A DNA stretch of 64,000 nt from Streptomyces sp. NBC_01016. Lineage in GTDB: Bacteria; Actinomycetota; Actinomycetes; Streptomycetales; Streptomycetaceae. The translations under genes were made by a program, and so were the position numbers. Of this stretch, positions 41,318 to 49,786 are shown piece after piece. The notes beneath the pieces were generated by a model. It was not told the DNA's origin. It did no database searches and worked only from the letters and a program-made list of their open reading frames with translations. Positions within the stretch are counted from its first letter, which is position 1, and each line of letters begins with the position of its first letter. Location of the stretch: positions 3,038,001-3,102,000 of the forward strand of contig NZ_JAPEOQ010000002.1 of NCBI RefSeq assembly GCF_026341035.1, read 5' to 3'.

Positions 41318-41696
41318 GACGTTCCTCTCCTCGACTGCTCGATACCCGACGTCACCGCTGGGCGGCGGACGACGTGGACGCCCGACGTCGAACTCGGCCG
41401 GTCAGGCTCGGGCGTTCGACGGCGAAGCGCCACCTGATCGTAGAGGTCGGGGGTCGGGGAGGGCGTGACCGGGGGCGGGCGGGCACTCCCTCCCGCCAAC
41501 AGCCATGGGGCGCGGAGCACTTCGCTTGTCACAGCTCTTGTATTGCTTGAACCTGCAACCTACTTTGAAGGCGCTCCGGTGATGTATCGCTTCACAGCAT
41601 GAAGACGTGGCCCTCCGCTGCCGCCGCCCGTCAAACGGCGAATCGGCTGCAGGAGGCCTTGTACGCGCTCAAGTGGACCTCGATGGAGAGGAACGC
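41318..41696. other. Divergent intergenic region, 379 bases
   Basis: No gene is supported here. The left half is GC-rich leader of the glutamate-synthase-like gene. From about 41530 the base composition drops; TTGTAT (41539-41544) and TACTTT (41562-41567) are 17 bases apart and could be a weak promoter for the GH3 gene, and AACCTGCAACCT is a small direct repeat. An ATG frame from 41599 overlaps the GH3 gene and is not coding-like. Confidence 0.4.
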
Positions 41697-43685
41697 ATGC
41701 GTTCACGCAATCACCCCACGGGCGGCCGGCGAAGACTGGCCCTCGGGGCCGCCGTCACCACCCTCGCCGCCCTCGTCGCCCAGCCGGGCATGCTCACCGC
41801 ACCGGCCGGCGCCCACGGGAAACCGTCCGCCCCGCCCCGCCTGGAATCGCGCGACGTACCGATCCTGGCCAAGGACGGCATCCGCTTCCGCGACCTGAAC
41901 CGCGACGGCCGCCTCACGCCCTACGAGGACTGGCGCCTGAGCGCCACCGCACGCGCCCGTGACCTGCTGTCCCGGATGACCCTGGAGGAGAAGGCCGGGC
42001 TCCTCGTCCACGGCAACCTCCCCACAGCGGGCGACGGCTACGACGCGGCCGCGACGGCCCAACTGGTCGGCGACCGCCACGTCACCACCGCCATCACCCG
42101 CCTGTCGAAGTCGCCGGAGAAGGTCGCCGCGGCCAACAACAGCGTGCAGGCGATCGCCGAGAAGCAACGCCTCGGCATCCCCGCCGTGATCTCCACCGAC
42201 CCGCGCAACGGGTTCTCCGTGGTCGAGGGCCAGACCGTCGCCGGCGCGGGCACGACGGCCATGCCCGACGCCATCGGCATCGCCGCCGCCCACAACACGC
42301 GCCTCACCGAGCGGCTCGGTGACATCGTCCGCCGCGAGTACCGGGCCGTGGGCATCACCGAAGGCCTGTCGCCGCAGGCGGACATCGCCACCGAGCCCCG
42401 ATGGACCCGCATCGACGGCACCTTCGGCTCGGACCCGGAGACCGCGGGCCGCCAAGTGAACGCCTACGTCAAGGGAATGCAGCACGGCGCCGACGGCCTC
42501 GGCCCGGACAGCGCGGCCACCGTCACGAAACACTGGGTGGGCTACGGCGCCCAGGCGAACGGCTACGACAGCCACTACTACTACGGCCGCTACGCCACGT
42601 TCCCCGGCAAGAACTTCGCCGACCACATCACGCCGTTCAAGGGCGCGTTCGCCGCGCACACCTCCGGCATCATGCCCACGTACTCGATCCTCAAGGACCT
42701 CACGTACAAGGGCCACAAACTGGACCAGGTGGGCGCGGGCTTCAACTCGTACCTCCTGAAGGACCTTCTCCGAGGCACCTACAAGTTCGACGGAGTCATC
42801 GTCTCGGACTGGGGCATCACCGGCGACTGCCCGCAGCAGTGCCTCGACAACCGGCCCCCGGCGTCCTTCATCGGGCCGTGGGGCGTCGGCATGCCCTGGG
42901 GCGTCGAGAACCAATCGATCCTCCAACGCACGGCGCTCACCCTGAACGCGGGCGTCGACCAGATCGGCGGCAGCGACCAACCCTCGTACGTCGTCCAGGC
43001 CGTACGGCAGAAGCTGGTCGGCGAGCAGCGGGTGAACGAGGCGGCGCGGCGCGTGCTGGAGCAGAAGTTCCGCCTCGGCCTGTTCGAGAACCCGTACGTG
43101 GACGAGGAAGCGGCCGGGCGCCTGGTCGGCAACGCCGCGTTCCAGGCGGTGGGCGACAAGGCGCAGTCCGACTCCCTCACCCTCCTCAAGAACAGCGACC
43201 GAACCCTGCCCGCGCGCGGCGGCAAGGTCCGCACCGTCTACCTGCACGGCGTCTCCGCCGACGAGGCGAAGGCGCGCGGCCTGAAGGTGGTGGACGACCC
43301 GGCCGACGCCGATCTGGCGGTGGTACGACTCGCGGACCCCAGGGCCGGCTCCGACCTCACGGGCCTGGAGTTCCCCGACTCCGACCCCGCGTACCAGGCC
43401 CTGCGCAAGGCCGCGTCCACCGGCACCCCGACGGTCGCCGTCCCCAAACTGACCCGCCCACTGATCCTGACAAACATCACCCGCGCCGCCGACGCGGTCA
43501 TGGCCAACTTCGGTGTCTCCGACGCCGTCCTGCTCGACACGATCTTCGGCAAACGCAGCCCGAACGGCAGGCTCCCCTTCGAGCTGCCGTCCTCGATGAA
43601 GGAGGTGGAGGCGCAGCGGGGCGACGTACCCGACGACACGGCGCATCCGCTGTACGAGCGGGGGTTCGGCCTCAAGTACCGGTGA
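41697..43685 (+). CDS. Secreted glycoside hydrolase family 3 enzyme
   Basis: 662 residues from the ATG at 41697 (GGAGAGGAAC upstream), giving an Arg-rich signal peptide (MRSRNHPTGGRRRLALG), possibly Tat-dependent, ending near AGAHG. GH3 features are LLSRMTLEEKAGLLVHG, IPAVISTDPRNG, CPQQ loop, and the nucleophile Asp371 in FDGVIVSDWGIT; the C-terminal domain ends with NGRLPFELP and YERGFGLKYR. It most likely acts outside the cell as a beta-glucosidase or beta-xylosidase-like enzyme. FRDLNRDGRLTPYEDWRL near the N-terminus is an EF-hand-like calcium loop seen in this GH3 branch. Convergent with a TetR gene. Confidence 0.91.
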   Translation: MRSRNHPTGGRRRLALGAAVTTLAALVAQPGMLTAPAGAHGKPSAPPRLESRDVPILAKDGIRFRDLNRDGRLTPYEDWRLSATARARDLLSRMTLEEKAGLLVHGNLPTAGDGYDAAATAQLVGDRHVTTAITRLSKSPEKVAAANNSVQAIAEKQRLGIPAVISTDPRNGFSVVEGQTVAGAGTTAMPDAIGIAAAHNTRLTERLGDIVRREYRAVGITEGLSPQADIATEPRWTRIDGTFGSDPETAGRQVNAYVKGMQHGADGLGPDSAATVTKHWVGYGAQANGYDSHYYYGRYATFPGKNFADHITPFKGAFAAHTSGIMPTYSILKDLTYKGHKLDQVGAGFNSYLLKDLLRGTYKFDGVIVSDWGITGDCPQQCLDNRPPASFIGPWGVGMPWGVENQSILQRTALTLNAGVDQIGGSDQPSYVVQAVRQKLVGEQRVNEAARRVLEQKFRLGLFENPYVDEEAAGRLVGNAAFQAVGDKAQSDSLTLLKNSDRTLPARGGKVRTVYLHGVSADEAKARGLKVVDDPADADLAVVRLADPRAGSDLTGLEFPDSDPAYQALRKAASTGTPTVAVPKLTRPLILTNITRAADAVMANFGVSDAVLLDTIFGKRSPNGRLPFELPSSMKEVEAQRGDVPDDTAHPLYERGFGLKYR

Positions 43686-43712
43686 CCGGGCTCGCCCATC
43701 CGCAGCGAGTCA

Positions 43713-44381
43713 TCAGCGGCTGACGGCCAGGCCGTCCACCAGGGCTCGGAGCCCGTCCTTGTAGGTGTCTTTCGCGGTCAGTGGTGCCCAGCGGTCCGCC
43801 GCCTGTGCCAAGCGCGGGAGCTCGCTCGGGTCGAGATCGGCGAAGACCTGTTCCCGGTAGGTCGTACGGTCACCGTCGGCGCGCCGCCGGGCCGCCGTTG
43901 TCCTGACCACGATTTCGCCCGCGGTGTAGTACCAGATCGCGCGGTAGCCGTGCACGGCCTGGTCGAGGGAGAGTCCGCACTCGACCAGGCCGTCGACGAT
44001 CTGCTCGACGAACCACAGCGCGGACGTGGACATCAAGTCGTCGGCGGTCAGCACCTCCACGATCCAGGGGCAGGCGGCCAGCGCCTCGTGGATCGCCGCG
44101 GCGGCGACAACGACCCGCTCGCGAGGGTGGTCGGGAAGCTCGGGGCGGGTCAGCTCCCGCGCCGCGTAGTCGTCCAGCAGCAGGACGAGCAGTTCTTCCT
44201 TGTCTCGCACGTGGTGGTAGAGCGCCATCGGCGTACTGCCGATCTCGGCGGCCAGTCGACGCATGGTCAGCTTGCGCACGCCCTCCTCGGTCACGATCCG
44301 GCGAGCTGTCCCGATGATTTCCTCGCGAGAGATACGGGGAGGTCGGCCCGGGGTTTTGCGCGGTGTTGACGGCTGCGGCAT
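43713..44381 (-). CDS. TetR-family regulator (tetracycline-repressor-like C-domain)
   Basis: 222 residues from the ATG at 44381. The N-terminus TPGRPPRISREEIIGTARRIVTEEG leads to the HTH LTMRRLAAEIGSTPMALYHHVRDKEELL. The C-terminal part fits the TetR_C_1-like ligand domain (AIHEALAACPWIVEVL, HGYRAIWYYTAGEIV). It is divergent from a cupin gene, and an inverted repeat with TTTTCT/AGAAAA arms lies between, so it probably controls the cupin gene and itself. Confidence 0.9.
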   Translation of the reverse strand: MPQPSTPRKTPGRPPRISREEIIGTARRIVTEEGVRKLTMRRLAAEIGSTPMALYHHVRDKEELLVLLLDDYAARELTRPELPDHPRERVVVAAAAIHEALAACPWIVEVLTADDLMSTSALWFVEQIVDGLVECGLSLDQAVHGYRAIWYYTAGEIVVRTTAARRRADGDRTTYREQVFADLDPSELPRLAQAADRWAPLTAKDTYKDGLRALVDGLAVSR

Positions 44382-44429
44382 GCCCCCATCATCCCCCAGT
44401 AGTCGACACGGGCGACCCTCGGCGCTACA

Positions 44430-44450
44430 TTTTCTTACACGTACAGAAAA
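44430..44450. promoter_or_regulatory. TetR operator candidate between TetR and cupin genes
   Basis: TTTTCT (44430-44435) and AGAAAA (44445-44450) flank TACACGTAC, giving a 21-base inverted repeat that is conspicuously AT-rich for this genome. It lies in the 156-base divergent promoter. Confidence 0.65.
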
Positions 44451-44537
44451 CCTCGAGGGCGGCCCGAGGTGGTGCCGACGGCAGCGGCCGCACCTACAAC
44501 CCACCACCCCCGCACAGAAGTTGAGAGGAACACCGCC

Positions 44538-44930
44538 ATGACAACCACCAGCATTGACCTGTTCGCCTCGGCGCTGCACTTCAGCGCCGACGGTGGTGTC
44601 CGAGCCGCCGAACGACAGATGTCCGGCAGCGACTCCGACGCCTGGCAGATCGCCACCTTCCACGTCGAGACCGACGCCGATGTGCACGCCGACCACTGGG
44701 AGATGCACCCGGAAGCCGAGGAGGCGGTGTGCTGCCTGACCGGAGGTGTCCGCCTGTACTTCCGTCCCGACGGGTCCGGCTCCGAGGACATGGTTCAGTT
44801 GCAGGCGGGCGCCGCTGCGGTCGTTCCTCGCGGCCGCTGGCACCGCCTCGAACTGGACGCACCCAGCGACCTGATGTCGATCACCCTCCGCAAGGGCACC
44901 CTCCTCGAAAGGCGCATCGACGCCCCCTGA
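44538..44930 (+). CDS. Cupin-domain protein
   Basis: 130 residues from the ATG at 44538 (GAGAGGAAC upstream). A single small beta-barrel: DVHADHWEMHPEAEEAVCCLTGGVRLYF supplies cupin motif 1, with His, His and Glu metal ligands, and GAAAVVPRGRWHRLELDAP supplies motif 2 with the last His. Such proteins are metal-dependent isomerases or dioxygenases, or binding proteins; the substrate cannot be read from sequence. Control by the divergent TetR regulator is likely. Confidence 0.85.
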   Translation: MTTTSIDLFASALHFSADGGVRAAERQMSGSDSDAWQIATFHVETDADVHADHWEMHPEAEEAVCCLTGGVRLYFRPDGSGSEDMVQLQAGAAAVVPRGRWHRLELDAPSDLMSITLRKGTLLERRIDAP

Positions 44931-45049
44931 GTGCCGAATTGGGGGTGCTCACGAGCGTTGGGGGAGTGCGGTACGCGCCGCGTCGTCCGAGTCGCGTCCG
45001 ACGGCTGACCGTCCGAAACGGATGCACGTTGCCGTCATGCACCGCGCGA

Positions 45050-45455
45050 CTACCCCAGGACCGTGCCCGACGATTCCGTGTTGACCTCGCGCTTTCGGGA
45101 GAAGGTGCCGATGGCGACGTAGAAGCCCGGCAGGGCCGTCTTGTCGTAGATGGGCGTCCAGTCGTCGGCGACGTCGTACACGCCGGCGACGCCCTGGGGC
45201 CGGTTCGGGACGGTGAGGTCGGGGAAGCGCCGGGCGGCGCGGGTGACTTGGGACTCGAAGCGCTCCACGGTGGGGTTCGGGTTCGCGGCGTCCGGATCCT
45301 CGATCCACTCCAGCGGATCGCACTCCGGCTCGGTGCCGCCGATGAGCAGGTTCCCGCCGGTCTCGGGGCGCATGTACGTGCCCAGGTCCATGTCGCTGAT
45401 CACGAAGAAGTCGGCGTCGGGCGCGAGGAGCGGGGCGGGGGCGAGCCACTCATGT
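45050..45455 (-). pseudogene. Internal fragment of a DadA/sarcosine-oxidase-like FAD oxidoreductase
   Basis: The frame reads EWLAPAPLLAPDADFFVISDMDLGTYMRPETGGNLLIGGTEPECDP and on through RFPDLTVPNRPQGVAGVYDVADDWTPIYDKTALPGFYVAIGT, which is the substrate-domain region of DadA-family flavoproteins. The FAD-binding N-terminus is missing, and after YVAIGT the sequence changes to an unrelated tail (FSRKREVNTESSG) and stops, so the C-terminal GxG closing segment is gone too. It is therefore a remnant broken at both ends. An ATG at 45403 could start a 117-residue product, but it would lack the cofactor site. Confidence 0.72.
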
Positions 45456-45834
45456 GGTCAAGATCTTCCGGGTCACGAGTCTGTCCCGGCGGGTGTACGA
45501 ATCCGAATGCGGGTTGTCTCGCGGAAGACCTGACGAACTCTGGGTAAGGGTTGTACGTTCGGTTGCGGCGGTCGCGGATGCGTCTCGCCACGGCCCCCTG
45601 TCCCCGGGCTCCTTTGTGCAGACCACAGGCGGCTGGGGCCGCGTCGCCGACCTTCGGCGGTCCCAGCTCACGCCCTGTCATGTGCTGTGCGGAGTGGCCT
45701 CCCGCGCTCTCCGCCCCGTGCAGGGCGTCCGCGTGGGGGAGGGAAGGGGAGCTTCCCTCCCCCACGCTCGGCGGCGTCCCGCCGGAGTGTTCCGTCCGGC
45801 GGCAGTCGCTGCTTCTTGCCTGCCCGAAATGTGT
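45456..45834. other. Non-coding 379-base stretch at a rearrangement scar
   Basis: No frame here resembles a protein family. It joins the broken end of the DadA-like fragment to the 3' end of the monooxygenase. It holds the strong hairpin at 45731-45767 and otherwise nothing I can name. The loss of the fragment's N-terminal half at 45455 implies a past deletion or insertion junction near here. Confidence 0.5.
45731..45767 (-). terminator. Perfect 16-bp stem terminator of the monooxygenase gene
   Basis: GCGTGGGGGAGGGAAG (45731-45746) and CTTCCCTCCCCCACGC (45752-45767) pair completely around a 5-base loop, about 70 bases past the monooxygenase stop. Confidence 0.8.
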
Positions 45835-47052
45835 TCACGTACGCGCCCGGGGTGTCCCGCCGAACGCCCCCGTCCCGTCCGTCCGTTGCCACCACGCCTC
45901 CAGGCCCGCCTGGTCGAGGGACCGCCAGTCCGGGGTCTCCTGGACCAGGCCGCGGCCCAGCCGCCGGCCCAGGTCGACCATGACCCGGCCGGTGGGCGCG
46001 CGGTCGGCGTCGTACGCGGACAGGGCCTCCGGCCAGGTGGACGCGGAGGTCAGGGCCGACTGGAGGGCCGTGGCGTCCTGCAGCGCCTTGACGGCGCCCG
46101 CGCCCGTGTGCGGGCGGGCGACCGTGGCGGCGTCGCCCATCAGCAGCGCCCTGTCCACCGCGTAACGCGGCGCCGTGAAGTCGTAGAGGGGCTGCAGGAA
46201 CAGCTCGTCGTATGTCGTCGCCCGCACCACGTCGCCCCAGAAGGCGGGCAACAACTCGGCGGCCACGTAAGCGAGATGGGCGCGGAGGCCGTCGCCCGCC
46301 GTGCCCGGATGCAGCGTCGTGGGAGTCTGCAGGCCCTGGTCGAGGCCGGACGGCGGGGCCGTGTACAGGACCCAGTTGACCCGGTGGACACCCGGGGCGC
46401 CGTCCGGGATGCGGTACGTGACCAGGTGTCCGCCCGGGAAGACGACGTACACGCACTCGTCCTCGGCCCACAGGTCCGCATCGCGCAGCCGGTCCGACGG
46501 GTAGGCGCCGCGCCAGGCCAGATATCCGGCGTAACCCGGCTGGACGTCGGGGTACACGGCCGCGCGGACCGCCGACCGGTAGCCGTCCGCGCCGATCACC
46601 ACGTCGTAGCGGTCGGTGTGCCCGTCCGCGTGCACCGCGGCGCCCTCCGGCGTCACCTCGACCGCCTCGACGGTCGAGCCGTGCCGGAAGTCCGCCGCCT
46701 CGGGCACCCGGCCGCGCAACTCGCGCCAAAGCGGCCCCCAGTTGTAGGTGCGGAACGGGAACGGCAGCACCGCGAGCTCGCGCCCCAGCGGGCCGCTCGC
46801 CGCCGCGTCGTCCCGCACGTACCAGCGGCGGCGGGTGACCTGGTGATACGGCATCGACGCGTCGACGAGGCCGGCCAACTCCAGTTCGGCGTAACGGGCG
46901 TTGTGCATGGCGAGGCCGACGCCGCGGTCGGCCAAGCGGCCCGCCGCACGCTCGTACACGGTGACCTCGTCGGCCCCGCCACGCCGCAGCGCGAGCGCCG
47001 CCGCGCACCCCGCGATGCTTCCACCTACGACCGCGACCCTGCCGCCACGCAT
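45835..47052 (-). CDS. FAD-dependent monooxygenase (aromatic hydroxylase family)
   Basis: 405 residues from the ATG at 47052; a GTG two codons earlier is possible. Class A flavoprotein monooxygenase motifs: RVAVVGGSIAGCAAALALRRGGADEVTVYER (FAD Rossmann loop), DVVIGADGYRSAVR (the DG motif for NADPH and FAD) and LLMGDAATVARPHTGAGAVKALQDA (ribityl-binding GD motif). Such enzymes hydroxylate aromatic or polyketide substrates using NAD(P)H and oxygen. It is monocistronic, ended by a 16-bp terminator, with 244 bases separating it from the divergent leader peptide. Confidence 0.89.
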   Translation of the reverse strand: MRGGRVAVVGGSIAGCAAALALRRGGADEVTVYERAAGRLADRGVGLAMHNARYAELELAGLVDASMPYHQVTRRRWYVRDDAAASGPLGRELAVLPFPFRTYNWGPLWRELRGRVPEAADFRHGSTVEAVEVTPEGAAVHADGHTDRYDVVIGADGYRSAVRAAVYPDVQPGYAGYLAWRGAYPSDRLRDADLWAEDECVYVVFPGGHLVTYRIPDGAPGVHRVNWVLYTAPPSGLDQGLQTPTTLHPGTAGDGLRAHLAYVAAELLPAFWGDVVRATTYDELFLQPLYDFTAPRYAVDRALLMGDAATVARPHTGAGAVKALQDATALQSALTSASTWPEALSAYDADRAPTGRVMVDLGRRLGRGLVQETPDWRSLDQAGLEAWWQRTDGTGAFGGTPRART

Positions 47053-47296
47053 ATCCACGTCCCCGTGGTTCGTCCATTGGCTGTGTACGTCGCCGGATTC
47101 GCGTGACGTACTGGCGTCATGATGCCAGCGGGGCGCGTGCGGGGGCCGGGACGCGCCGAGGTCCGTCGTCGATCGGCCGTCGGCGGCCATGGCCGTGACC
47201 GTGGTGCCGCGACCCGCGCCCGCTCCACCGGCGCCCCAACCACCTCGAGGCCAGGCGCCGTTGACACCCTCGCGCCCCGCGTGCTTGCATCGCGCC

Positions 47297-47380
47297 ATGC
47301 CACCGCTGGAGCCTCTGACGCGTCGCCGCACCGTGGACCTCGTCCGCGTCGCTGCCGCGCTGTGTCGGTTCCCCGGCTGA
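47297..47380 (+). CDS. Cys leader peptide upstream of the sulfite-oxidase gene
   Basis: A 27-residue frame, MPPLEPLTRRRTVDLVRVAAALCRFPG. The pattern RRxxVDLxRVxxxxCR is that of the short leader peptides found before sulfur-metabolism genes in Streptomyces. It ends 120 bases before the sulfite-oxidase-family gene. By analogy with Cys-codon attenuators of actinobacteria, ribosome stalling at the Cys codon when cysteine is short would raise downstream expression. The region after it contains ACCCAAC (47403-47409)/GTTGGGT (47429-47435), a possible alternative stem. Confidence 0.75.
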   Translation: MPPLEPLTRRRTVDLVRVAAALCRFPG

Positions 47381-47500
47381 TCACTCGCCGCCTCGGTCCG
47401 GTACCCAACTGCCGTATGTGTCCGCTCTGTTGGGTGCGCTGGTCCGGCCGCCACACGTCCCGCGCGCCGCCGCCTTCCCCGCTGATCACGAGGACCCGCC

Positions 47501-48808
47501 ATGCCTGAGTCCGCCCTGCCCGAATCCGCCGTGCCGCCGCCGCCCCGCCCCGCAGCCCGCCTCGACGAAACCGCCTACGACCGGCGCAGACTGCGCCAGT
47601 GGCTGGCCGGGGACGCCCGCGCGGACGGGGTCAGCCGCCGCCGGCTGCTCACCCTGCTCGCCGCCACGGCCGCCGCCACCGCGCTCCCGGCGCCGCGCCC
47701 GGCCCACGCCGCTGACACCCCCATCGTCAAACCGCTGCCGCCCGAGTGGTTCATCCAGCGCGGCACCAACGCCGAGACCCGCTGGGAGGCGCTGCGAGGG
47801 ACCGGCCATCTCACCCCCAACGAGCGGTTCTTCGTCCGCAATCACACCGCCACCCCCGTCCTGGACGCAGACGACTGGCGGTTGCGGTTGTGGGGCAGCG
47901 GGCTGCGGGGCGCGCACGGCGAGGACAGGCCGGTGGAGTTCGGCTACGACGATCTGCGCGCCCTGCCCGCCGTCACCCGGACCGCGTTCGTCGAGTGCGC
48001 CGGGAACGGGCGCAGCTACTACACGTCCCAGCAGGGCGAGACGGTGACCGGAACCGCGTGGACGCTGGGCGCGGTCGGCGTCGCACGATGGCGCGGGGCG
48101 CGCCTGGGCGACGTACTCCGGAAGGCGGGGCTGTCGTCGGACGCCGTCGACGTACAACCGCGTGGGCTGGACGCCGAGTACATCAGCGAAGGGGAGAACC
48201 TCGGCCGGGTGCGGCGTCCGCTGCCGCTGGCCAAGGCGCTGGACGACGTCCTGCTCGCGTACGAGATGAACGGCGAGCCGCTGCCGTACGACCATGGCTA
48301 CCCGGTGCGGGTGCTGGTTCCGTCGTGGGTGGGGATCGCCTCGATCAAGTGGGTCGGTGACATCGAGGTGTCCGCGCAGCCGCTGTTCTCACCGTGGAAC
48401 ACCGCCTTCTACCGGCTGTTCGGCCCCGGCTACCCGGAGAACGGCAGCGCGCCGCTGACCCGGCAGACCATCAAGAGCGCCTTCGAGCTGGCGAGCGGCG
48501 CCCGGTTCCCGGTGGGGGAGGGACAGGTGCTGCACGGCCGGTCCTGGTCGGGGGCGGGCGGCGTCGCGCGGGTCGATGTCAGCACCGACGGCGGGGCCAG
48601 CTGGCGGCCCGCCCGGCTGCACGACCGGCCCCGCGCGGGCACATGGACCCGCTGGTCCGTGCCCTGGAAGCCCGACGCCTCCGGCGCCACCCATGTCCTG
48701 GCCCGAGCCACCGACACCGCGGGCCGCAGCCAGCCGGACGTCGCGGTGCCCAACACGCAGGGATACCTCTTCGACGCGGTGGTGCGGCATCCGGTGGCGG
48801 TGGTGTGA
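47501..48808 (+). CDS. Tat-exported molybdopterin oxidoreductase, sulfite oxidase family
   Basis: 435 residues from an ATG. A twin-arginine-type signal (SRRRLLTLLAATAAATALPAP) begins near residue 43 after an unusually long cytoplasmic leader. The molybdopterin domain has LTPNERFFVRNH and the Mo-ligand Cys166 in FVECAGNGRS, followed by WTLGAVGVARWRG and GYPVRVLVPSWVG..SIKWVGDIEV. The C-terminal Mo-co dimerisation domain contains WSGAGGVARVDVSTDGGASWRPA. It probably oxidises sulfite or a related S-compound outside the membrane. No heme domain. Preceded by a Cys leader peptide, so linked to sulfur status. Confidence 0.9.
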   Translation: MPESALPESAVPPPPRPAARLDETAYDRRRLRQWLAGDARADGVSRRRLLTLLAATAAATALPAPRPAHAADTPIVKPLPPEWFIQRGTNAETRWEALRGTGHLTPNERFFVRNHTATPVLDADDWRLRLWGSGLRGAHGEDRPVEFGYDDLRALPAVTRTAFVECAGNGRSYYTSQQGETVTGTAWTLGAVGVARWRGARLGDVLRKAGLSSDAVDVQPRGLDAEYISEGENLGRVRRPLPLAKALDDVLLAYEMNGEPLPYDHGYPVRVLVPSWVGIASIKWVGDIEVSAQPLFSPWNTAFYRLFGPGYPENGSAPLTRQTIKSAFELASGARFPVGEGQVLHGRSWSGAGGVARVDVSTDGGASWRPARLHDRPRAGTWTRWSVPWKPDASGATHVLARATDTAGRSQPDVAVPNTQGYLFDAVVRHPVAVV

Positions 48809-48890
48809 CGGCGACTTCCGGCTCTCAGAATGTGGAATCGGGCCCGTGCACTGTTGACCGGCGGGACTTTCCGCTGCTTTGATCGATGAC

Positions 48891-48971
48891 ATGAAGCGAC
48901 AGGACCTCACGCAGCGACGCCACGTCGATCTCGCGCGTGTCTCCAGCTCCTTCTGTCGTTGTCGGGTCTGA
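48891..48971 (+). CDS. Cys leader peptide upstream of the organosulfur operon
   Basis: A 26-residue frame, MKRQDLTQRRHVDLARVSS followed by SFCRCRV. It shares RRHVDLxRVSS with the leader at 47297 and has two Cys codons separated by Arg near the end. A 257-base region follows before the FMN reductase gene, long enough for an attenuator. This is the classical actinomycete arrangement for sulfur-responsive control. Confidence 0.8.
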   Translation: MKRQDLTQRRHVDLARVSSSFCRCRV

Positions 48972-49047
48972 GCGCACCCCGCGATAAACCCTCGCGCACG
49001 CGTCGCTCCCCTCATTCTCCTCGCGGATCCCACCCGCTGACGTCCCC

Positions 49048-49170
49048 TTTCAGGAACGTCGCTCCCGTGCGCCCCGATTCGGGCCACTGACCCCACTGCT
49101 GCCCCTCGTACGTGAGTTGGAGGCGCAAGCCGTCGACACGGACGCCGGGTCCGTCCCGGCCCACGCCTGA
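49048..49170 (+). pseudogene. Possible C-terminal remnant of a deleted sulfur gene
   Basis: Within the leader region the frame reading FQERRSRAPRFGPLTPLLPL and ending VRELEAQAVDTDAGSVPAHA then stop has protein-like composition (leucine-rich helix, acidic segment) but no start or N-terminus. It could be the tail of a lost gene that stood first in the operon. Weak evidence; coincidence is possible. Confidence 0.22.
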
Positions 49171-49228
49171 CCAACCCGCCTCCGCCCGCCCCGTCTTGAG
49201 CGTCCCGAACCCAGAAAGAAGGCCCCCC

Positions 49229-49786
49229 ATGGCCACCGTCCTGTCCGTCTCCGGCAGTCCGTCCCCCACCTCCCGCACCGCCCGTCTCCTGCGCGCGCTC
49301 GACACCCGGCTGACCGGGCAGGGGCACGAGGTGATCCCGCTCGATGTGCGCACGATCCCGGCCGAGGCCCTGCTCCACGCCGACTTCCGGCATCCCGCGA
49401 TCGTCGAGGCCACCGCCCTGTTCGAGCGGGCGGACGGGGTCGTGGTCGGCACACCGGTCTACAAGGCTGCCTACTCGGGGTTGCTGAAGTCGCTCCTCGA
49501 CCTGCTCCCGCAGTACGCGCTGGCCGGAAAGACGGTGCTCCCGCTGGCCACCGGCGGTTCCACCGCCCATGTGCTGGCGATCGACTACGCCCTGCGTCCG
49601 GTCCTCGCCTCCATGGGGCCCGCGCACATCACGCCGGGCTGGTTCACCCTCGACAAGGACATCAAGGTGGGCGACGACGGCACGCTGACCGTCGCGCCCG
49701 GCTCTGCGGAGGCCCTGGCCCAGGTCACCGACCAGTTCTCCGCCGCGCTGGGTGGCCGCACGAAGCTGCTTGCGGCCACCGGATGA
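49229..49786 (+). CDS. NADPH-dependent FMN reductase (SsuE/MsuE type)
   Basis: 185 residues. The flavodoxin-like fold is clear: VLSVSGSPSPTSRTARLLRAL at the N-terminus, VVGTPVYKAAYSGLLKSLLDLLP (the FMN-binding GTPVYK motif) and KTVLPLATGGSTAHVLAIDYALRPVLASMGA-type helix. SsuE proteins supply reduced FMN to two-component flavin monooxygenases that cleave sulfonates or sulfones. Its stop overlaps the SfnB-like gene (ATGA), and an LLM-type flavin enzyme follows, giving a complete set for desulfonation. Expression is probably set by the Cys leader peptide upstream. Confidence 0.92.
   Translation: MATVLSVSGSPSPTSRTARLLRALDTRLTGQGHEVIPLDVRTIPAEALLHADFRHPAIVEATALFERADGVVVGTPVYKAAYSGLLKSLLDLLPQYALAGKTVLPLATGGSTAHVLAIDYALRPVLASMGPAHITPGWFTLDKDIKVGDDGTLTVAPGSAEALAQVTDQFSAALGGRTKLLAATG

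Noticed and set aside
39686..41437. Long open frame (583 codons) on the plus strand
   Set aside because: It is antisense to the glutamate-synthase-like gene, whose protein has clear family motifs; the plus-strand product has biased Arg/Val/Gly composition from GC-rich third positions.
41599..41898. ATG frame starting 98 bases before the GH3 gene
   Set aside because: No ribosome site and no motif; it runs out of phase into GH3 with Ser/Pro-rich content.
45454..47106. Long plus-strand frame covering the monooxygenase
   Set aside because: It is the complement of the FAD monooxygenase, with arginine-rich low-complexity translation and no motif.
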